Shown in pieces: positions 18,892 through 28,065 of a stretch of 64,000 nucleotides of DNA. The stretch is taken from positions 22,936-86,935 of the forward strand of contig NZ_JACLGO010000019.1 of NCBI RefSeq assembly GCF_014219065.1. Direction: 5' to 3'. This DNA is from Halopseudomonas xiamenensis (lineage in GTDB: Bacteria > Pseudomonadota > Gammaproteobacteria > Pseudomonadales > Pseudomonadaceae). The notes beneath the pieces were generated by a model. The model ran no database searches and was not told where the DNA came from. It saw only the letters and a list, made by a program, of their open reading frames with translations. Each line of letters begins with the position of its first letter. Positions within the stretch are counted from its first letter, which is position 1. The translations under genes and the position numbers were made by a program.

Positions 18892-19857
18892 CTACGGAAT
18901 GTGTTGCTGGCGGGTGAACAGCCGCTGGAGCAGACTGGGCGGCGGCGCGCTGAAGGCCTCCAGCAAACCCCGGGCGTCGATGCGTTGCTGCTGGTCGAAG
19001 GCCAGTGCCTGGCGTAGGGCTGGCCAGCAGTGCAGGGGTAGGTGGCGGGGGCGCTCCAGGGACTTGTCCTGCTGCATGTTCTTCGCCTGGCGTGCGGTCA
19101 TGCGGCTGAACGGGTGGTGTCCGCTGCTCAATTCGTAGAGTACGCAGGCCACGGCGTAGACATCCGCTGCGGCGGCCAGCGGCTGGCCTTCGAGCAGTTC
19201 CAGGGCGGCATAACGCGGTGTCCAGGCGGCGATGCGGGCGCGGCTGAGGCGGGGCAGTCCGGGCAGCAGGTCGCCGATGGCCTGGCCCAGGCCGAAGTCG
19301 AACAGGCGCAGGCCATCCTCGGCAATCATCACATTGCTTGGCTTGAGATCACCGTGCAGCACGCCGCGCGCATGGGCGTAGGCCAGTGCCTGCAGCAGCG
19401 CCACGGCGATCTCCTGCAACTGCGCCCAGGGCATGCCATCGGGATTGGCGCTGATCAGCTCGTCCAGGGTCGGCCCCTTGAGTAGCTCCATGGTGATATA
19501 GGCGCGCTGGCAACGGCTATCGGTATGGAAGCCATGCAGCTGCACCACATGGGCATGGTGCAGGCGGCTGGTGAGGGCGAATTCGCTGTACAGCAGGGCA
19601 TTGGCGTCCGGGTATTCGGCGAAGCTGTCATTCAGGGTTTTCAGCGCTATCCAGGGCTGCGGGTCGCCGAACTGCTCGCGCAGCAGATCACGCGCGCGGT
19701 ACACCGCACCCATGCCACCCACGCCAAGCAGGCGTTCGATGCGGTAGCGCTTGCTCAGCAGCTCCGGCGCTGGCCCGGGAGGGATGGCCCGGGTCCTGTC
19801 GCCGGCTGTTGCTGCGGTCTTGGCTGGAGCGGGCATGGCTATCTCCCGGGCGCTCAT
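18892..19857 (-). CDS. stk1: T6SS-associated serine/threonine protein kinase (Stk1-like)
   Basis: A 321-residue eukaryotic-like kinase. Visible parts are the glycine loop GVGGMGAVY, the catalytic lysine in WIALKTL, the catalytic loop HGDLKPSN (Gly replaces the usual Arg of HRD), and LFDFGLG. No transmembrane segment follows, unlike PpkA. The ATG at 19857 overlaps the phosphatase stop as ATGA. It is the last gene of the T6SS operon, the position of stk1 in the P. aeruginosa H2-T6SS, where kinase and phosphatase set the phosphorylation state of the FHA protein (known for related systems; inferred here). Confidence 0.9.
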   Translation of the reverse strand: MSAREIAMPAPAKTAATAGDRTRAIPPGPAPELLSKRYRIERLLGVGGMGAVYRARDLLREQFGDPQPWIALKTLNDSFAEYPDANALLYSEFALTSRLHHAHVVQLHGFHTDSRCQRAYITMELLKGPTLDELISANPDGMPWAQLQEIAVALLQALAYAHARGVLHGDLKPSNVMIAEDGLRLFDFGLGQAIGDLLPGLPRLSRARIAAWTPRYAALELLEGQPLAAAADVYAVACVLYELSSGHHPFSRMTARQAKNMQQDKSLERPRHLPLHCWPALRQALAFDQQQRIDARGLLEAFSAPPPSLLQRLFTRQQHIP

Positions 19858-20585
19858 CGGCGAATCACCACGGCGCTGAGGTTGTCGCTGGCCGGCCCCT
19901 GCAGCGCCAGCTCGAACAGGCGTTCGAGGGCAAGCTGCGGCGATGGCAGGTTGAGCGCGCTGCCCAGGCTGGCGCTGCTCAGGTTCTGGTACAGGCCATC
20001 GCTGCACAGCAACAGGGTATCGCCGGGGTATACGGTGAACTCGACCACATCCAGCACCAGCTCCTCACTGGCACCGACCGCCCGGGTCAGGGCATGGGCT
20101 GAAGGATGACTGGCGGCCTGCTCGGCACTCAGCTGCTGATCCTGCATCAGTTGCTGGAGCAGTGAATGGTCGCGCGACATCTGGTAGAGATTGCCGCTGC
20201 GCCACAGGTAGCAGCGGCTGTCACCGGCCCAGATACAGGCGGCGCGATCACCCTCGGCCAGCAGTGCGACCACAGTGCTGCCCATGACCGGCTCGGGCTG
20301 GCCGCTGACCAGTGTCAGCTCCTGGCTCAGCCGCCGGTTCAGTGCATGCAGCGACTTGCGCAGCTGCCGCAGTCGCAGATTGAGGTCGCTGCCGCCGGGC
20401 AGGTCGGCCAGTTGCTCGACTATCAGGCGGCTGGCCAGGGCGCCGTTCTGGTGTCCTCCCATGCCGTCGGCGACCACCCACAGGCCGCGTTGGGGCAGGG
20501 CCAGAAAGGCATCCTCGTTGCGCGCCCGGACCTTGCCGGTATCGGTACGGGCGCTGCTGCGCCAGGCACTGAGCAGGTCCATCAC
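19854..20585 (-). CDS. stp1: T6SS-associated PP2C-family serine/threonine phosphatase (Stp1-like)
   Basis: A 243-residue PPM/PP2C phosphatase. The metal-binding motifs are present: VADGMGGHQNG, WAGDSRCYLW, LLCSDGLY and SDNLSAVVI. It would reverse phosphorylation by the adjacent kinase. It overlaps both neighbours by four bases (ATGA with tssM upstream, ATGA with stk downstream), so all three are co-translated. Confidence 0.93.
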   Translation of the reverse strand: MMDLLSAWRSSARTDTGKVRARNEDAFLALPQRGLWVVADGMGGHQNGALASRLIVEQLADLPGGSDLNLRLRQLRKSLHALNRRLSQELTLVSGQPEPVMGSTVVALLAEGDRAACIWAGDSRCYLWRSGNLYQMSRDHSLLQQLMQDQQLSAEQAASHPSAHALTRAVGASEELVLDVVEFTVYPGDTLLLCSDGLYQNLSSASLGSALNLPSPQLALERLFELALQGPASDNLSAVVIRR

Positions 20586-23500
20586 AGTCTCGCGGGCAGG
20601 TTGAAGCCGCGCAGCAGGCTCAGGTCGAACGGGTTCGGCGAGCGCTGGCTATGCAGCAGATACTGGGCGCGCATGCCGCCCAGGTCGGCCTTGAGCAGCA
20701 ATACGTCGCGGTCGGAATGGTGGCCGACCTCGAGTTCGTCGAGCAGGCGGAACAGCGACCAGGTGCCGCGATTCTGATCCAGTGCCGCGCGCTTGCCACC
20801 CAGGTCCTCGAGAATCAGGCTGGCGCGCCCGGCGTCGTTGTCCGCTGGCCAGCGGAACGCGGTCTGGATGATCGGACCATGGCGATACTCCATGTTCTGA
20901 TAACCGATACGCAGGCTGGCGCGTCCCAGGTTGGAGTCGAGGAAGAAGGGCTCCAGGCGGAACTGCACCTGTGGCTCGTTGGGATTCTCGGCGAAGAAAC
21001 CGCGGCGAATGCGTTCGGCGCGGCCCATCTGCGCCAGCAGCTCGCGCGACACCGGCAGCCCGTGGCCATCGACCAGGCGCACCCGGTAGCCATCGGCGCT
21101 GGCGCTGACAAAGGGCTGCAGATAGCGCTCGAAGAACTGCGCGGCGATGCCCTGGGCCTTGAAGAACTCGCGGAAGTCGCCCAAGGTCACTTCGCTTTCG
21201 CTGTCCTTGCTGAACGGGTAGCGCTGGCCGACGGAGCCCCGCCAGTTGGCCAGAAGCTCGCTGCGGTAGCGCTGGTTTATATGCTGGTAGGCTTCCTGGA
21301 GCACCAGCATCCAGCTGTCACCGGCCAGCGTGGTCAGCCATTGGCCGGCTGGTTGGGGCAGCCGGGCGGCGCTGGTACGCAGCTGGCTCATGGCGTCGGC
21401 CTGGCCGCCAATGCGGGCGCGGGCCATGTCGAAGGCGGCCTGCCCCGGCACGCTGGCGTGCGCCAGGCCGTTGATTTGCGTATGCAGCGCATCCAGTGCC
21501 TGCAATGCCTGCAGCAGTTCGGCCCCCGGGTTGCCATTCTCGTCCAGCAACTGATGCAGCGCCTCGAAGCGTCGTTCCATGCTGCGCATGGCCCGGTTCA
21601 GGGTCGCGCTGTCATTGCTCAGGCGCGTGTTGCCGCGCAGTTCTTCCAGCAGTTTGATGATCGGCGAGTTGGCCGAGGCCAGGGCCGCCAATTGTCGGGT
21701 CGCCTGGCTGCTGTCGGCCAGCGGGTCCAGTGCCAGGCGGCTGAGCAGTTCGCTCCAGTGGCTGGCATAATCTTCGAAATACAGCTGTTCCATCTCCTGC
21801 ATCAGGCGGTGGCGATCCTGGGTGCTCAGTTCGTCGCTGTCACCCAGCACCCAGTTGTCGCGCAGCATGTGCTGTACCAGGTCGTTGCCGCGGGCCAGGA
21901 ACATCTGCTGGTAGCCGCTGCGGGTGTAGAACCCGGGCAGGGTGTTCTGGTTACTGGTGAGCAGCGCCGCGTGGGGGCCGAGATGGTTGATCACGCGGTA
22001 CTCCGGCAGGCTGGCGGCCTGCTCGGTCAACAGGCGGTACAGCACGCTGGACAGCGACTCGCTGCGCAGCTGCCGACGGGCCTCGGCGACCAGCCGCTGG
22101 TCCAGTGCATAACGCCGGAAGGGCTGCTCCAGCAGATGGGCAAAATGCTTGTTCAGGCGTGTCTGCACTGCGGTATTACCGGCATGGCGCAGCGACCAGT
22201 CGGCCGCCATCGACTCCTGCAGCCAGGCATTGTCGCGGCGTTCGGGCATGTTCAACATCAGGTAGGCGCGCAGACTGTTGAACAGTTGTTCGCGGTCGTG
22301 CCGGCTGGAGTCGATCTGCGCTTCCAGGCGCAGGGCCACGCTTTTCAGCAGCAACTGCTCGAGCTGCCGGCGATAGGCCCGCTGCAATTCGGGATTGACC
22401 GCATCGCCCTGGGACAACCCGGCGCGCTCGCGCCAGCGTAGCCGGTCGCGCCCAGGGTAGACCTGGGTCGCGGCGTAGCTGTTGTCGAGTACCTTGAGCA
22501 TGGCGCTGACCTGGCTGTGGTTGCGCAGTTGGCGCTGATCCTGCTGCAATTGCTGCGACAGTGTGCGCAACTGTTCGAGCCTGGCATGGTTGGCCGAGAA
22601 GCTGCTGGTCCAGGCCAGGCAGGCCACCAGCAGACAGGCGCCGGCTGCGGCGAACAGCCAGCGCTGGCGCCAGTTGATGCGCCGCACCTCGCGCTGATCG
22701 AGCCCGGCCAGTTCCGCTTCGGGGAAGATCACCCGGCTGAGCAACTGGCGGATGAAGCGCGCCCGCCCACTGCGTGCGGCCGGGACCGGCGTGTTGCCCG
22801 CGCCGAGGTTGCGACCGATGCTGGTGGTCAGCGGGTCCAGCCCGCCCTGCATGCTGGGGGCGCTGGTCAGGTAGAAGCCGCGCAATTGGCTGGCGCGCTG
22901 GTAGCGGTTGCCGGCGAAGGCCAGTTCGATGAACAGGCTCAGCGGCTCACCGAGCCGGCCCAACTGGTGCGGAAAGTCGAGGATGCGGCCGCGCCGGGCG
23001 ATGTCGCGCTCCTGGTGCATGCGCATGATGACCTGGCTGTTGAGGCGATGCAGCAGCTCCTCGAACTCCTGGCGCACGACCTGCAGATCGGTGCCATCCT
23101 GCGCCTTGCGGAAGCTGACCCCGAGCACCTGGTCATTCTCGTCGCTGGCCAGCTGGTCGAAATAGTCATCGAAGCCGTGCAGTTGATCGGCCTTGCTCAA
23201 CACCAGGTAGACCGGCACCTCCATGCCGAGCTGCTGATTGATCTCCAGCAGCCGCTGGCGCAGCTGACGGGCCTGGTTCTCCAGTTCCAGTTGGTTGTCA
23301 CTGAGCAGCAGATCGACCGGCAAGGTGATCAGCACGCCATTGAGCGGGCGCTGGCGGCGGCTGCGCAACAGGCCCAGCAGCGTGTTCCAGCCGAGGCTGT
23401 CGACATGGGGGTCGGGCTGGTTCAGGTAGCGCCCGCTGCTGTCCAGCAGCACCGCATGCTCGGCAAAATACCAGTCGGCATAGCGGGTGGTGGATATCTC

Positions 23501-24007
23501 GTCATTGACCCGCTGCTGCTCGCGGTTGTTGAGCGGAAACTCCAGGCCGGAGAACTCCAGCAGACTGGTCTTGCCACTGCCCTGTGGGCCCAGCAGCAGA
23601 TACCAGGGCAGTTCGCGGCGCCAGCGCTCGCTGCGGCCCTTGTACAGGCTGGAGCGGCTGAGGGTGCGCATGGCCTGCTTGAAGCGGTTGTGCAGTTCCA
23701 GCTGTTCCTCGACGATGAGGTGCTCGCGGCGCAGGCGCTCCTGTGCCTCGCTGTCGCTTTCCTCGGCCTTGGCCTGGCGGGTCTTCTTCCAGTTGCTGAA
23801 CACCAGGCTCAGCCCCCAGCCGAGGAAGATCACGCTGATGGTCAGCAGGCGTGCGCTGGCCGAGCCCCAGGGCTTGCGATCATTGATCGCCAGTGCCGGA
23901 CCCAGGGTCCAGACCAGCACTGCCAGCGACAGTACCAGCACCAGACTCCATGCCCAGCTGCGGCGGAACAGGTTCAGGGTTTTGAACAGAATGGCTTTGG
24001 CATTCAT
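20582..24007 (-). CDS. tssM: T6SS inner-membrane complex protein TssM (IcmF)
   Basis: A 1141-residue IcmF-family protein. Two N-terminal membrane helices (about 17-38 and 53-71) are followed by a cytoplasmic NTPase-like domain with Walker A GPQGSGKT (140-147), a third helix near 449-470, and a large periplasmic region ending in the conserved C-terminal beta domain. With TssL and the lipoprotein TssJ it builds the envelope-spanning complex. The Walker A motif is intact. The start overlaps tssL as ATGA. Confidence 0.96.
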   Translation of the reverse strand: MNAKAILFKTLNLFRRSWAWSLVLVLSLAVLVWTLGPALAINDRKPWGSASARLLTISVIFLGWGLSLVFSNWKKTRQAKAEESDSEAQERLRREHLIVEEQLELHNRFKQAMRTLSRSSLYKGRSERWRRELPWYLLLGPQGSGKTSLLEFSGLEFPLNNREQQRVNDEISTTRYADWYFAEHAVLLDSSGRYLNQPDPHVDSLGWNTLLGLLRSRRQRPLNGVLITLPVDLLLSDNQLELENQARQLRQRLLEINQQLGMEVPVYLVLSKADQLHGFDDYFDQLASDENDQVLGVSFRKAQDGTDLQVVRQEFEELLHRLNSQVIMRMHQERDIARRGRILDFPHQLGRLGEPLSLFIELAFAGNRYQRASQLRGFYLTSAPSMQGGLDPLTTSIGRNLGAGNTPVPAARSGRARFIRQLLSRVIFPEAELAGLDQREVRRINWRQRWLFAAAGACLLVACLAWTSSFSANHARLEQLRTLSQQLQQDQRQLRNHSQVSAMLKVLDNSYAATQVYPGRDRLRWRERAGLSQGDAVNPELQRAYRRQLEQLLLKSVALRLEAQIDSSRHDREQLFNSLRAYLMLNMPERRDNAWLQESMAADWSLRHAGNTAVQTRLNKHFAHLLEQPFRRYALDQRLVAEARRQLRSESLSSVLYRLLTEQAASLPEYRVINHLGPHAALLTSNQNTLPGFYTRSGYQQMFLARGNDLVQHMLRDNWVLGDSDELSTQDRHRLMQEMEQLYFEDYASHWSELLSRLALDPLADSSQATRQLAALASANSPIIKLLEELRGNTRLSNDSATLNRAMRSMERRFEALHQLLDENGNPGAELLQALQALDALHTQINGLAHASVPGQAAFDMARARIGGQADAMSQLRTSAARLPQPAGQWLTTLAGDSWMLVLQEAYQHINQRYRSELLANWRGSVGQRYPFSKDSESEVTLGDFREFFKAQGIAAQFFERYLQPFVSASADGYRVRLVDGHGLPVSRELLAQMGRAERIRRGFFAENPNEPQVQFRLEPFFLDSNLGRASLRIGYQNMEYRHGPIIQTAFRWPADNDAGRASLILEDLGGKRAALDQNRGTWSLFRLLDELEVGHHSDRDVLLLKADLGGMRAQYLLHSQRSPNPFDLSLLRGFNLPARL

Positions 24008-24885
24008 GGCATATCGTCCGTGACAAGGGGTTGGCCCGATGCCGGGCTGTGCTCGAAGCCCTGCATGACATTGATGCGCTGCTCATGCAGCACCCAGCTG
24101 AAGCCGCCATACATGACGCCCAGGCACAGCAGGGTGAACAGCGCCACCAGCCACCAGGGGGCCGCCCGCACGAAGTGGCCGCGCTCTCCCTGCAGGCCCT
24201 GCCAGTGCGGCGAGATTTCGCTGGGCACATCGCCACGCAGCTGGCGGATCTGTCGGTACAGGCTGTCGCGAATCACTTCCAGCTCCAGGGTGCCGCGGGA
24301 CATCACCCGGTATTTACCCTCGAAGCCGAGCGACAGGCACAGGTACAGCAGCTCCAGCAGATGCAGGTGCTTGACCGGGTTGCGCGACAGCCGTTCCAGC
24401 AGCTGGAAGAACTTCTCGCCGCCGAAGGTTTCGTTATGGAAGCTGCTCAGCAGGCTCATCTGCGACCAGGCGCTCTCGTTGCCCCAGGGGGTGGTCACCA
24501 CCGCTTCGTCGATCGCCGTGCACAGTACATAGCGGGCGGCCATGACCTCGCTGCTGTCGCCGCTGTCCTGCAGCGCATGATGCTCGAACAGGCGAATCTC
24601 GGCGCTCAGCCGTTCCTTGAGGCTGTGCAGGTCCTCGGCCTGGAAGCTGTTCTTCAACCGCACCACCTCCGACAGCAGGGTCGCGGCCAGGGAGATCAGC
24701 GGGTTGAGGCTGAGGTTGAAGCTTTGCGTGTCGCGCCGCCGGGCAGCGTAGACCATGCGTTGCTCGATTTTCTCCAGCCGTGGCGCGGCGGCGAAGTCAG
24801 TCAGCGGGGCCTTGGCCGGCGGCTCGCCGTTGCGGTTGAGAATGACGGTGCGGTCGTCCTGGCGGTAATCCATGTCCTTGATCAT
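24004..24885 (-). CDS. tssL: T6SS inner-membrane protein TssL (DotU/IcmH)
   Basis: A 293-residue protein with a cytoplasmic DotU domain (conserved stretch ARYVLCTAIDEAVVTTPWG) and one C-terminal membrane helix (WLVALFTLLCLGVMYGGF, about 242-259). No OmpA-like peptidoglycan-binding extension follows the helix, so this is the short form. It contacts TssK in the baseplate and TssM in the membrane. Confidence 0.95.
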   Translation of the reverse strand: MIKDMDYRQDDRTVILNRNGEPPAKAPLTDFAAAPRLEKIEQRMVYAARRRDTQSFNLSLNPLISLAATLLSEVVRLKNSFQAEDLHSLKERLSAEIRLFEHHALQDSGDSSEVMAARYVLCTAIDEAVVTTPWGNESAWSQMSLLSSFHNETFGGEKFFQLLERLSRNPVKHLHLLELLYLCLSLGFEGKYRVMSRGTLELEVIRDSLYRQIRQLRGDVPSEISPHWQGLQGERGHFVRAAPWWLVALFTLLCLGVMYGGFSWVLHEQRINVMQGFEHSPASGQPLVTDDMP

Positions 24886-24890
24886 GTGTG

Positions 24891-26222
24891 TCAGTTCCTG
24901 ATGGCCCAGAAGGTGAGTTCAAGCTCCGGGAAATCCCCCGAGACATGGAAGGCGAAACCGCCGGAGCGTTCCAGCTGGGCCAGCTCCTCGGAGTTGAGTT
25001 CCAGGGCGAAGTAGGTCTTGGCGGCATGGAATGGAATCTGCCGTGGCGCCACCGGCAGCGGTTTGACGCGCACCCCGGGCAGATGCAGGTTGACCAGCTG
25101 GCGGATGCGCTCCACCGGTCCGACCTTCAGGTGGGCCGGCAGGCGCTGGCGCAGTTCTTCCGAATCGCACTGGGCGCTGGCCGCCAGCACGAAGGAGGCG
25201 TTGCCGAGCAGCTTGTGGTCATGCAGCGGCGACACCTGGATACCGTACTGGCGCTGTTGCAGGGCGAGCTCCACGGCATGCTGTTCCAGCACCATGGACA
25301 GTGCCTGGCGCAGGGCGTCCATCAGCCTGCGGAAGCTGCCACCCTGGTCGCTGTGCTGGTAGCGGCTGTCCAGGCGCGGCCGGCGCGTGTCCCCGGAAAA
25401 GGTCGACAGTTCGCCGAACAGCGCCAGCAGCTCGCGATACAGCTGTTCCGGATGCAGGTGCTCTTGCACCAGGTAGTGTCGCAGCAGAGGCTCGTGACGG
25501 TTGATCAGCTGCAGCATCATGAAGTCACCGAACTCGGCGCCGCTGACCTTGCCGCCGGCGCGGATGCGTTCGGCAAGGATGTCGCCGCGGTGCGTGAGCA
25601 TGCTGATGACTTCCTTCAGGCACGACTGCAGGAACGGGCTGGATTGCAGGTGCAGGAAACTTGGTACGAATTCGCTGTCCAGGCTGACCACCCCGTCGGG
25701 CGTGGTATCCAGTACGTGGCACAGCTGCATCCTGACGAACGACTGGGCATCGGCCTGCTCGCCGAGCAGCAGGCGGAAATCCGCCAGGGCGCAGCTGACC
25801 ATGCCACGGCTGTCGTCGCCGGCGTTCGAGTCGTTGATTTCCACATCGTGCGCGGTGTAGCGCGCCAGTACATCCTTATGTTGCGGGCGCCGGGTTTCCA
25901 CATGGTTGCCGGTGACCAGCGGCAGCGCCAGCCAGACCGGGCTGTTGCTGGTATTGGCTGGAATATCCAGGGACAACGGGGCGCGTTCGGAACCCAGCTC
26001 GAACAGGCTGCCGTCGGGCAGAATGCCGCTGGCCTGGCTGAGCACCAGCTTGCCCATGGCCAGGAACTGCTGGTCGATATCCAGCTTGAAGAACCCCCAA
26101 GCGGCGCTATGCAGCCGCTGGGTACGGGTCTTCAACTGATGGTCATAGTAACGATCGCTCTGCTGGAAATGCTGCGGGCGCAGCAGCATGCCCTCATGCC
26201 AGACCACTTTTCTGGTCGTCAT
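24891..26222 (-). CDS. tssK: T6SS baseplate protein TssK
   Basis: A 443-residue protein with the family N-terminus RKVVWHEGMLLRPQHFQQ and other conserved blocks such as LARYTAHDVEINDSN. TssK trimers link the baseplate to the TssL cytoplasmic domain. It lies three bases after tssJ and five before tssL. Length is normal. Confidence 0.96.
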   Translation of the reverse strand: MTTRKVVWHEGMLLRPQHFQQSDRYYDHQLKTRTQRLHSAAWGFFKLDIDQQFLAMGKLVLSQASGILPDGSLFELGSERAPLSLDIPANTSNSPVWLALPLVTGNHVETRRPQHKDVLARYTAHDVEINDSNAGDDSRGMVSCALADFRLLLGEQADAQSFVRMQLCHVLDTTPDGVVSLDSEFVPSFLHLQSSPFLQSCLKEVISMLTHRGDILAERIRAGGKVSGAEFGDFMMLQLINRHEPLLRHYLVQEHLHPEQLYRELLALFGELSTFSGDTRRPRLDSRYQHSDQGGSFRRLMDALRQALSMVLEQHAVELALQQRQYGIQVSPLHDHKLLGNASFVLAASAQCDSEELRQRLPAHLKVGPVERIRQLVNLHLPGVRVKPLPVAPRQIPFHAAKTYFALELNSEELAQLERSGGFAFHVSGDFPELELTFWAIRN

Positions 26223-26225
26223 GGT

Positions 26226-26699
26226 TCAGTCCCTCGACTGTCGGGCATGGCTGTCGCGCTGTATGCCCAGTTCGTCGAGCTGCAGGCTGACCTGGTTGAG
26301 TTGGCCCGCGCGTAGCGGCACCACCACGCGCCAGTCTGCTTCGGGCAGATTGCGATAGGCGGCCAGCACCGCCAGGTAGTGGCCGGTAGCGGTGGTCAGG
26401 TTCAGTTCCTGCTGCTCGCCGGGGCGCAGTTCCAGTTCTTCATGGGCAACCAGATCCAGTGCCAGGGTTTCCTGGGGCTGCTGATACAGCGAGAAGAACT
26501 CCGCATGTTCGAAGGCCACCGGGTTCTTCAGTTCATAGAGCCGCAGCACGATCGGCGACGGCCGCCCGTGCAGGTCCGGGTTGAGTTTGTCGCTGCCGGT
26601 CAACTGCAGGTCTATGCGGGTGGTGGGCGAGCTCTGCATCAGGCTGCAGCCGCCCAGTGACAGCGTGAGCAGTATCGAAACCAGGGCAATGCGCAGCAT
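26226..26699 (-). CDS. tssJ: T6SS outer-membrane lipoprotein TssJ (SciN)
   Basis: A 157-residue lipoprotein: hydrophobic signal LRIALVSILLTLSLGGC with the lipobox ending at Cys18, followed by the TssJ beta-sandwich (SPIVLRLYELKNPVAFEHAEFFSLY). ATG 26699 is preferred: AAGGA lies eight bases before it, whereas an in-frame ATG at 26708 directly abuts the AGG. The reading frame overlaps or abuts the fha stop at 26705. Confidence 0.93.
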   Translation of the reverse strand: MLRIALVSILLTLSLGGCSLMQSSPTTRIDLQLTGSDKLNPDLHGRPSPIVLRLYELKNPVAFEHAEFFSLYQQPQETLALDLVAHEELELRPGEQQELNLTTATGHYLAVLAAYRNLPEADWRVVVPLRAGQLNQVSLQLDELGIQRDSHARQSRD

Positions 26700-26704
26700 G
26701 ATGA

Positions 26705-27898
26705 TCATCCTTGGATATCCATGTTGAGGGTGGCGATAAGACGTATCTGTTCTTCATAGGCATTGGCGAAATCGCGGGCGAACAGCCGCTTGCTCCATTC
26801 ATCCTCGCTCTGGATGGACTGGTAGAAGCGGACATAGGCCTTCCAGCGGGCGCCGTTGGTATTGAGCAGTCCCTTGTTCTCGCGCTCGAAACGCAGGTTC
26901 AGCTGCTCCGGCGACAGATGCTCGAGCATGCCCTTGACGGCGCTGCGGCTGGCCGCGCTGAGGGCCACCTGATGCGCCTGCAGATCACGGTACGCGCGTG
27001 CCACCGCATGCCTGGCCGGCATCTGTCCGGGCTCTTGGCTGCGCAGCATCAGTTGCATCGCTTCGCTGGTGTCGGCGGCATGCTTGAGCGGATTGTTACC
27101 CGAGGTCTGCACCGTGGTCTGTGCCAGCCGCAGCTCGCTCTTCAGCTCACTGCGGGTCCTGAGGCTCTGCTGCAGGTTGCCGATGCACTGCTTGAGCAGA
27201 CTGGCCGCGGTGATCGCCAGAGCCTCGCGTTGCTCATCCGGCAGACCATCGAGACTGACGCCGAGGGCCTGTTCATAGCTGTTCCAGAAGCTGCCGGGCA
27301 GGCTCTGCCGCGGAGCGGGAGATGCCTCGACCGGTGCTGGCGAGGGCGCCACCAGCTCTGGAACAGGTAGGCTTTGCATATCGATGCGCGCATAGTCGTG
27401 GGTCTGATCCTGCGGCTCGGCCGCTGGCGCCAGCAACGACAACTCGTCACCCTGATAATGACGCTGCTCCTGCTGGTCCAGCGCATTGAGCGGGTCCAGA
27501 TCGAGGAAGGCGTCATCGGGGATGATGCTGCCGGTCGGCTGGCTGTGCTGCAGGCCTGTCTCGAATTGCGCCGGGTTCTGGATCAGCCGCGCGCGAATCT
27601 CGAAATCACCGAAGCAGAACACCTTGCCATGTTCGATGCGTACCGGTTCACCCTTGGCCATCGGCATGTCGCTGTCCTTGAAGCGAATACCGTTGCTGCT
27701 GGTATCGGTAAGGTAGAACGCACCATTGTCGTAGCTCACCTGTGCATGCCTGCCGGACACCACCCGGTTGCGGTCGGGCAGCACCCAGTCGCAACTCTCC
27801 GAACGCCCGATGATGCCTCCGGCATGGCGGAAGGTTTTGCTACCGACCATGCCGGGAACCTGTTGTGGTGCGCTGATCATGTCGAAAACCAGTTCCAT
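26705..27898 (-). CDS. fha: T6SS forkhead-associated (FHA) domain protein TagH/Fha
   Basis: A 397-residue cytoplasmic protein. The N-terminal FHA domain (about 20-110) has the phosphothreonine-binding pattern IIGRSESCDWVLPD, VVSGRHAQVSY and DTSSNGI. A Pro/Ala-rich linker (about 170-205) leads to the C-terminal TagH domain (LPGSFWNSYEQALG onward). In related systems the FHA protein is phosphorylated by the T6SS kinase and promotes assembly. The cognate kinase and phosphatase are at the end of this operon. Confidence 0.94.
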   Translation of the reverse strand: MELVFDMISAPQQVPGMVGSKTFRHAGGIIGRSESCDWVLPDRNRVVSGRHAQVSYDNGAFYLTDTSSNGIRFKDSDMPMAKGEPVRIEHGKVFCFGDFEIRARLIQNPAQFETGLQHSQPTGSIIPDDAFLDLDPLNALDQQEQRHYQGDELSLLAPAAEPQDQTHDYARIDMQSLPVPELVAPSPAPVEASPAPRQSLPGSFWNSYEQALGVSLDGLPDEQREALAITAASLLKQCIGNLQQSLRTRSELKSELRLAQTTVQTSGNNPLKHAADTSEAMQLMLRSQEPGQMPARHAVARAYRDLQAHQVALSAASRSAVKGMLEHLSPEQLNLRFERENKGLLNTNGARWKAYVRFYQSIQSEDEWSKRLFARDFANAYEEQIRLIATLNMDIQG

Positions 27899-27919
27899 GG
27901 AAAATCGCTCCTGTATCCG

Positions 27920-28042
27920 TCAGTTGCCCCGCATTGCCGGCGGCTCGCCCAGCGGGCGGTAGTCTTTCTTGTTGCTGCTGCAACCGGTGCTGATGGCCGT
28001 TACCAGTATCAGCAGTAGTGCGCAGTAGAGTTTCCTGTTCAT
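27920..28042 (-). CDS. 40-residue predicted lipoprotein inside the T6SS operon
   Basis: An open frame of 40 codons: basic start MNRKLY, hydrophobic stretch CALLLILVTAIS, lipobox STGC (Cys21), then SSNKKDYRPLGEPPAMRGN. AAGGA lies eight bases before the ATG. It lies between the immunity gene and fha, 21 bases before fha, on the operon strand. In the P. aeruginosa H2 cluster a small gene called orfX occupies the place between sfa2 and fha2; identity with it is only a positional guess. Function unknown. Confidence 0.72.
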   Translation of the reverse strand: MNRKLYCALLLILVTAISTGCSSNKKDYRPLGEPPAMRGN

Positions 28043-28065
28043 GTGCCAATTCCTTTTTGGGTCTT

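Noticed and set aside
22517..24532. 671-codon plus-strand open frame opposite tssM/tssL
   Set aside because: Shadow of tssM and tssL; biased composition and no ribosome-binding site.
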